A stretch of 37,744 nucleotides of DNA from Acidimicrobiia bacterium (lineage in GTDB: Bacteria > Actinomycetota > Acidimicrobiia > Acidimicrobiales > Poriferisodalaceae), in the NCBI GenBank assembly GCA_022820505.1, contig JAJEFK010000039.1:1-37744 (forward strand), written 5' to 3'. The stretch's first letter is position 1. Each line of letters begins with the position of its first letter. Below, in pieces: positions 34,901-37,744 of the stretch. The notes beneath the pieces were generated by a model. It had not been told where the DNA came from, ran no database searches, and saw only the letters and a list, made by a program, of their open reading frames with translations. A program made the position numbers and the translations under genes.

Positions 34901-35541
34901 TGGAACACCTCACCGACGTGGGTGCGGTCAAGGTGTTCTTTGGTGACCACCTCGAAGCGCATACCGAATTTGTCGAATAGCTCGTCCTGCCACTGATTGA
35001 CGAGGCTTCCTGGCGCGACGACCAGCACCCGCTCGGCGTCACCACGGATGATGAGCTCCTTGATGTAGAGGCCGGCCATGATCGTCTTGCCAGCGCCTGG
35101 GTCATCGGCGAGCAAGAAGCGCAGTGGTTGACGTGACAGCATCTCGCCGTAGACGGCCTCGACCTGGTGCGGCAGCGGGTCGATTTCGCTGGATGTCAGC
35201 GCTAGGTACGGGTCGAAGAGGTAGGCGAGGTGAATACGTCGAGCCTCGGCGGCAAGGCGGAACCTGTGGCCGTCACCATCGAAGCTCCACGCACGCCGGG
35301 TTCCCTCGCGAATCGAAAACGTGCCCTCGTCAGAACGGTAGAGAAGCTGCTCTCGGGGCTGGTTGGCCGAGTCGCGGTACGTCAGCGTGATGGCCTGATC
35401 TCCATGCCGCACCGCCGACACGACGGTGACCGGTCCATTGGGTTCCACCCCGTCCGCGACCGATCCGGCAACGAGATCCTCCAGTTTCGACACATCTGAA
35501 CTGTAGGAAGCGGCTGAGGGGCGCGTCGTTTCGTCGGTCAT
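31927..35541 (-). CDS. SNF2-family helicase with DUF3883 C-terminus, DrmD-like
   Basis: A 1204-aa superfamily 2 ATPase that resembles DrmD of class 1 DISARM anti-phage systems. Seen: Walker A LLADDPGAGKT (K152), DEAH at 247-250 (LVVVDEAHRMSAHFFG), LLMTATPHSG (281-290), then an acidic, charged region (about 385-545). The helicase C domain reads LLIFTEHRDTMNYLVDRL, VLVATDAAGEGINLQRAHLV and RIEQRFGRVHRIGQ. A long helical part follows. From about residue 1087 a DUF3883 domain holds GYDI (D1106), FIEVKGR (E1125, K1127) and ISRNEILTGLND, a layout like a PD-(D/E)xK nuclease fold. The start overlaps the preceding helicase gene by 4 nt (ATGA). GC looks lower than in the core genes by eye. Other DISARM genes (drmA, drmB, drmC) are absent from the window. 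Confidence 0.85.
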   Translation of the reverse strand: MTDETTRPSAASYSSDVSKLEDLVAGSVADGVEPNGPVTVVSAVRHGDQAITLTYRDSANQPREQLLYRSDEGTFSIREGTRRAWSFDGDGHRFRLAAEARRIHLAYLFDPYLALTSSEIDPLPHQVEAVYGEMLSRQPLRFLLADDPGAGKTIMAGLYIKELIIRGDAERVLVVAPGSLVNQWQDELFDKFGMRFEVVTKEHLDRTHVGEVFQERDRLICRVDQISRREDLVERLAQTDWDLVVVDEAHRMSAHFFGSEVKKTKKYQLGETLGTAARHLLLMTATPHSGKEEDFQLFLALLDSDRFEGRFRDGVHSVDPSDLMRRTVKEKLLTFDGRPLFPERRATTVDYELSDDEMTLYDEVTEYVREQMNRADRLTEEGQGRRGNTVGFALTMLQRRLASSPEAIYQSLSRRRKRLEKRIIEERQRARAAAFGMTPQEQRLSSLLSDDTVDDNGFDLDAWDDLDGEVQEELESEVVDAATAAATISELELEIKTLGQLESLARRLRGEGVDAKWVQLSGLLSNDQAMFKPDGSRRKLLIFTEHRDTMNYLVDRLRTFLGDVEAVEYISGSTPREDRRKIQARFTQDETCLVLVATDAAGEGINLQRAHLVINYDLPWNPNRIEQRFGRVHRIGQTEVCHMWNLVAAETREAQVYLRLLDKIEQQRIAYKGQVFDVLGEALSGAELRRLLLDAIRYGEDPQVRDRINHVIDDTVEQRIRDAIEHPPLAEETMAFADVERVRQEMQEASARRLQPHYIRAFFEAAIAHLGGKLVEREAGRFQISNVPASVRQRDRQIGTGAPVLTRYERITFEKELIRQVGAPPAELLAPGHPLLSATIDLILERHRGLFTQGTVLVDETEQGDQPRVLIMLEHSIADGRPTRSHPHTVVSRRFEFVEIKGGDHAVAAGYAPYLDYRPPNADEIAHVTSILESEWLDTDLETVGLDHAISVAVPEHLARVRLHTENRVDATLAAVKERLTREINYWDHRANELQLRADAGKTPQANADRARKRADQLALRLDYRVGELQAERSLRALPPVVIGGALVVPVGLLRRLAGIDEPEEFAITRAEVERRAIQAVLAAEDHLGWEAVDLNEEHRNHPGYDIRSRRPGRDHEPGGMKFIEVKGRIAGAPTVTISRNEILTGLNDPEHFVLALVEVSPDGTDTVRYLRRPFDGRSDDFVFDVTSVNFTWSALWDRSETPS

Positions 35542-37583
35542 GCGTGCTCGAGTCCCAGTCGGCGACGCTCCAGTTCGATGATTCGGCGCTCTTGTTCGGC
35601 CTGGCTCGCGACTTCGCTGGTGCGCTCGTCGTCGGTGATATCGATGGCTTCGGGCGTCGCGTCCTTCATGGCGCTCTGTCGAACGTATTCGGCGAACAAA
35701 GCCGACTTGCGGGCGAGGATGACAAGCATCCGTTCGTCGACGCTGTTCTCAGTCAGCAGGCGATGAACCTCGACGGGCCGTACCTGGCCGAGCCGGTGAC
35801 AGCGAGCGATGGCCTGGTCCTCGGTACTGGGCTTCCACTGTGGCTCGGTCAGGACCACGACCGAGGCCGCCTGGATGTTGAGCCCGACTCCCCCCGCTTC
35901 GATCTGGCTCACCAAGACTGCGGGATCCTTGCGGCTTGCGAAATCGTCCACAATCTGTTGGCGTTGAATTGCCGACACGCTGCCCGTCAGCGGGCCGAAC
36001 GCCAAGGACCCCAGCGCTGCGTGCACTCGGCCGATCACGTCACGGAAATAGGAGAAGACGACAACCTTGCGGTCGTTGTCTGCCGCCTCCTCCGCTATCT
36101 CAAGAAGGCGGCTGAGCTTCGGCGAGTCACGTGCCCGATCAGTGAGGAAGGCAGCTCGGCGCATCGACATGAAGTTCTTCTCCGCGACTGCAGCCCGGTA
36201 GGCATCGGCTGCGGGACCGTCGAGCGGGAGCCATTCGGCCGTCTCGATCCGAGGCGGGAGCTCCTCGAGAACATCGGTTTGATTGCGCCGGAGATAGACG
36301 GGCCCAACTGACCTGCGGAAAGCTTCAGCGCCAGCGACTCCATCCGTTGTACGGATGGAAGCTGCCACATCGGGTCTGACGTGATGCACCAGATTGCGGA
36401 ACTCCTCGACGCGGTTCTCCATCGGTGTGCCACTCATCAGCAGCGAGAGTTCTGACCGGGTCAGCCACGACTGCACAGACCTAGTGCGCAGGGCATCGGG
36501 ATTCTTGACGTAGTGAGCCTCGTCGACGACCAGCGCTGCGATCCGAACTGCCGGGGCAACGAGGGATCGGAGCGTGTCGAAGGTGGTGACACCGATACCA
36601 CCTAGCCGGGCCCAACTGGCGAGACTGCGATCGCGTTCCGGGCCGTGCAACCGCCAAGTCCGCTCGATACGGGTGTGGCGATCGATCTCGTGCTCCCAAT
36701 TGGCCAGGACACTGGCGGGACTGACGACGAGAAAGTGAGTGGCGCCTTGGGCCCGGAGATGCGAGAGCACCGCAAGGGCCTCAATGGTCTTGCCCAGGCC
36801 CATTTCGTCACCGAGTATCGCTCGACCCTGAATGAGCGCGAACTTGGCCCCGAATGACTGATAGCCACGCAGGGACACCTGAAGCAGCGACGTGTCGAGC
36901 TTGAAGGCTCGGATCTTCTCGACAATCTCCTCGGGAAGGAACCCGTGCGACGCCTCGTCGTCGGGTCCCTGGCCGCTGATCTCGATGAGAAGTCCGTTGT
37001 AGGTCACCGACCGGGCGAAGTAGTCGTCCCACTGAGATTGCGCCGACAGGCGCTGAGGCAGTCGCGATCGGGCATCCGACATCTCGTGCGCCAGCAACAC
37101 CGTCGAGGCCTCATTCACCAGTGCTGCCAGATGCTTGAGCGCTAGACGGGCCTTTTCCTTGCGCTGACGACCGGCGAAGAACCGCCGGACGCGCCGAGTT
37201 TCAAGTCGTGCCGGCCCGCGGCGTTCGTCGATTGTCGCTACCAACTTGTCAAGCCGCTCATGCAGCGGATCGATGAGCCGGTGAGCCGCCTCCCACTCGC
37301 GCAGCCGAGCCAGAAGCTCCGTCTGCTCTGCCGGTCGACCATCGACATCGAATCTGACCCGCGTGACGTCGTGAAGAGCTGTTTCGATCTGTCGGGCCGC
37401 TGCGAGTGCATGGGCCGAAGTCTTCTCTCCAACGCCTGGGATCGACTGCAGGCGATAGCGGCCCGCAGCCTGAACGGCGGCAACGGTGCGCAACCCAGCG
37501 GCTTCCACAGCACCCAGTCGCAGCCGTCCCTTTGACGCCGTCCGCAGCGCATCGAGCGGCATCCGTTCAAGCTGCTCCTGCAC
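35538..37583 (-). CDS. SNF2-family helicase with helix-hairpin-helix N-terminus
   Basis: A 681-aa SNF2-type DNA-dependent ATPase. Residues 48-63 (IPGVGEKTSAHALAAA) form a helix-hairpin-helix DNA-binding motif; residues of about 85-230 are helical and charged. The ATPase core follows: GDEMGLGKT (258-266, K265), LVVSPASVLANWEHEI, DEAH at 354-357, LLMSGTPMENR, then VVVFSYFRDVIGRVHAAL, VSQIEAGGVGLNIQAAS and ARCHRLGQVRPVEVHRL. It is first in an operon with the DrmD-like gene. Only the GTG at 37583 can serve as start. The frame is open for 10 more codons, reading EAERARV just before it, which looks like former coding sequence, so the N-terminus may be truncated. A role in defence is inferred from its partner. 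Confidence 0.82.
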   Translation of the reverse strand: MQEQLERMPLDALRTASKGRLRLGAVEAAGLRTVAAVQAAGRYRLQSIPGVGEKTSAHALAAARQIETALHDVTRVRFDVDGRPAEQTELLARLREWEAAHRLIDPLHERLDKLVATIDERRGPARLETRRVRRFFAGRQRKEKARLALKHLAALVNEASTVLLAHEMSDARSRLPQRLSAQSQWDDYFARSVTYNGLLIEISGQGPDDEASHGFLPEEIVEKIRAFKLDTSLLQVSLRGYQSFGAKFALIQGRAILGDEMGLGKTIEALAVLSHLRAQGATHFLVVSPASVLANWEHEIDRHTRIERTWRLHGPERDRSLASWARLGGIGVTTFDTLRSLVAPAVRIAALVVDEAHYVKNPDALRTRSVQSWLTRSELSLLMSGTPMENRVEEFRNLVHHVRPDVAASIRTTDGVAGAEAFRRSVGPVYLRRNQTDVLEELPPRIETAEWLPLDGPAADAYRAAVAEKNFMSMRRAAFLTDRARDSPKLSRLLEIAEEAADNDRKVVVFSYFRDVIGRVHAALGSLAFGPLTGSVSAIQRQQIVDDFASRKDPAVLVSQIEAGGVGLNIQAASVVVLTEPQWKPSTEDQAIARCHRLGQVRPVEVHRLLTENSVDERMLVILARKSALFAEYVRQSAMKDATPEAIDITDDERTSEVASQAEQERRIIELERRRLGLEHA

Positions 37584-37630
37584 AACACGAGCCCGCTCAG
37601 CTTCATAAGAGGATTAGCGGATAGGCGGCG

Positions 37631-37744
37631 TCATTGGGGGCTCCAGCGGTCGCGGTGGTCGATGAGTTTGATGGTGATGATCAGTGCGACGGCGAGTGCG
37701 AGCTGGGCGAGGCGGTGGCGGGGCTGGCGGTCGGTGTTTCGTCG
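37631..37744 (-). CDS. C-terminal end of an ORF cut by the window edge, possibly a transposase
   Basis: 37 codons enter from the right edge and end at TGA (37631-37633). The peptide is basic, then hydrophobic (RHRLAQLALAVALIITIKLI), and ends DHRDRWSPQ. This reminds me of the ends of some insertion-sequence transposases, but the match is from memory and weak. The 47 bp between this stop and the helicase start show no promoter that I trust. Confidence 0.4.
   Translation of the reverse strand, partial: RRNTDRQPRHRLAQLALAVALIITIKLIDHRDRWSPQ

Overview
The window reads as a piece of the chromosome of a high-GC actinobacterium, most likely of the class Acidimicrobiia. Four things point there: strong GC bias in core codons, many GTG starts, a tlyA-nadK-recN-steA-steB ... 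pyrG-xerD ... scpA-scpB-rluB ... cmk backbone that matches mycobacterial gene order as I remember it, and a TPR protein with a long disordered Arg-rich N-terminus of a kind I associate with Acidimicrobiia. Taxonomy is inference; no 16S gene is present.

Layout. 1-1000: the 3' end of a 23S rRNA gene, a 5S rRNA gene and a terminator. 1027-6408: a TPR protein, a class I (FbaB/DhnA-type) fructose-bisphosphate aldolase and the two genes of a 2-oxoacid:ferredoxin oxidoreductase (KorAB type). 6572-14288: a tightly overlapping run of seven genes: tlyA (rRNA methylation), nadK, recN, steA, steB, a family 2 glycosyltransferase and an MraY/WecA-like membrane phosphoglycosyltransferase. The last four look like a cell-envelope/cell-division module. 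14305-16056: three tandem 32-bp hairpin repeats, a convergent 8-oxoguanine-deaminase-like amidohydrolase, and an 11-codon leader ORF that overlaps pyrG. 16049-23877: pyrG and xerD forward, a DUF222/HNH (13E12-type) gene and trpS reverse, then scpA-scpB-rluB forward (nucleotide supply, chromosome dimer resolution and condensation, ribosome modification). 24057-31704: a large single-chain indolepyruvate ferredoxin oxidoreductase, prephenate dehydrogenase, an EPSP synthase-cytidylate kinase fusion and a PlsC-type acyltransferase, linking aromatic amino-acid synthesis and catabolism with CTP metabolism.

Accessory end. From about 31705 the conserved order stops. A reverse-strand operon holds two SNF2-type helicases: a 681-aa protein with a helix-hairpin-helix N-terminus and a 1204-aa DrmD-like protein with a DUF3883 C-terminus. 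Just downstream is a 44-codon ORF whose first 15 or so residues look like the start of a DUF1156-type DNA methylase and then diverge. I read this as a decayed or rearranged anti-phage (DISARM-like) locus. At the right edge is the C-terminus of another ORF, possibly a transposase.

Regulation. Seven first genes of transcription units carry a TANNNT hexamer ending 6-8 nt before the start codon, as expected for leaderless mRNAs. The pyrG promoter makes the same kind of start on the small leader ORF rather than on pyrG itself.
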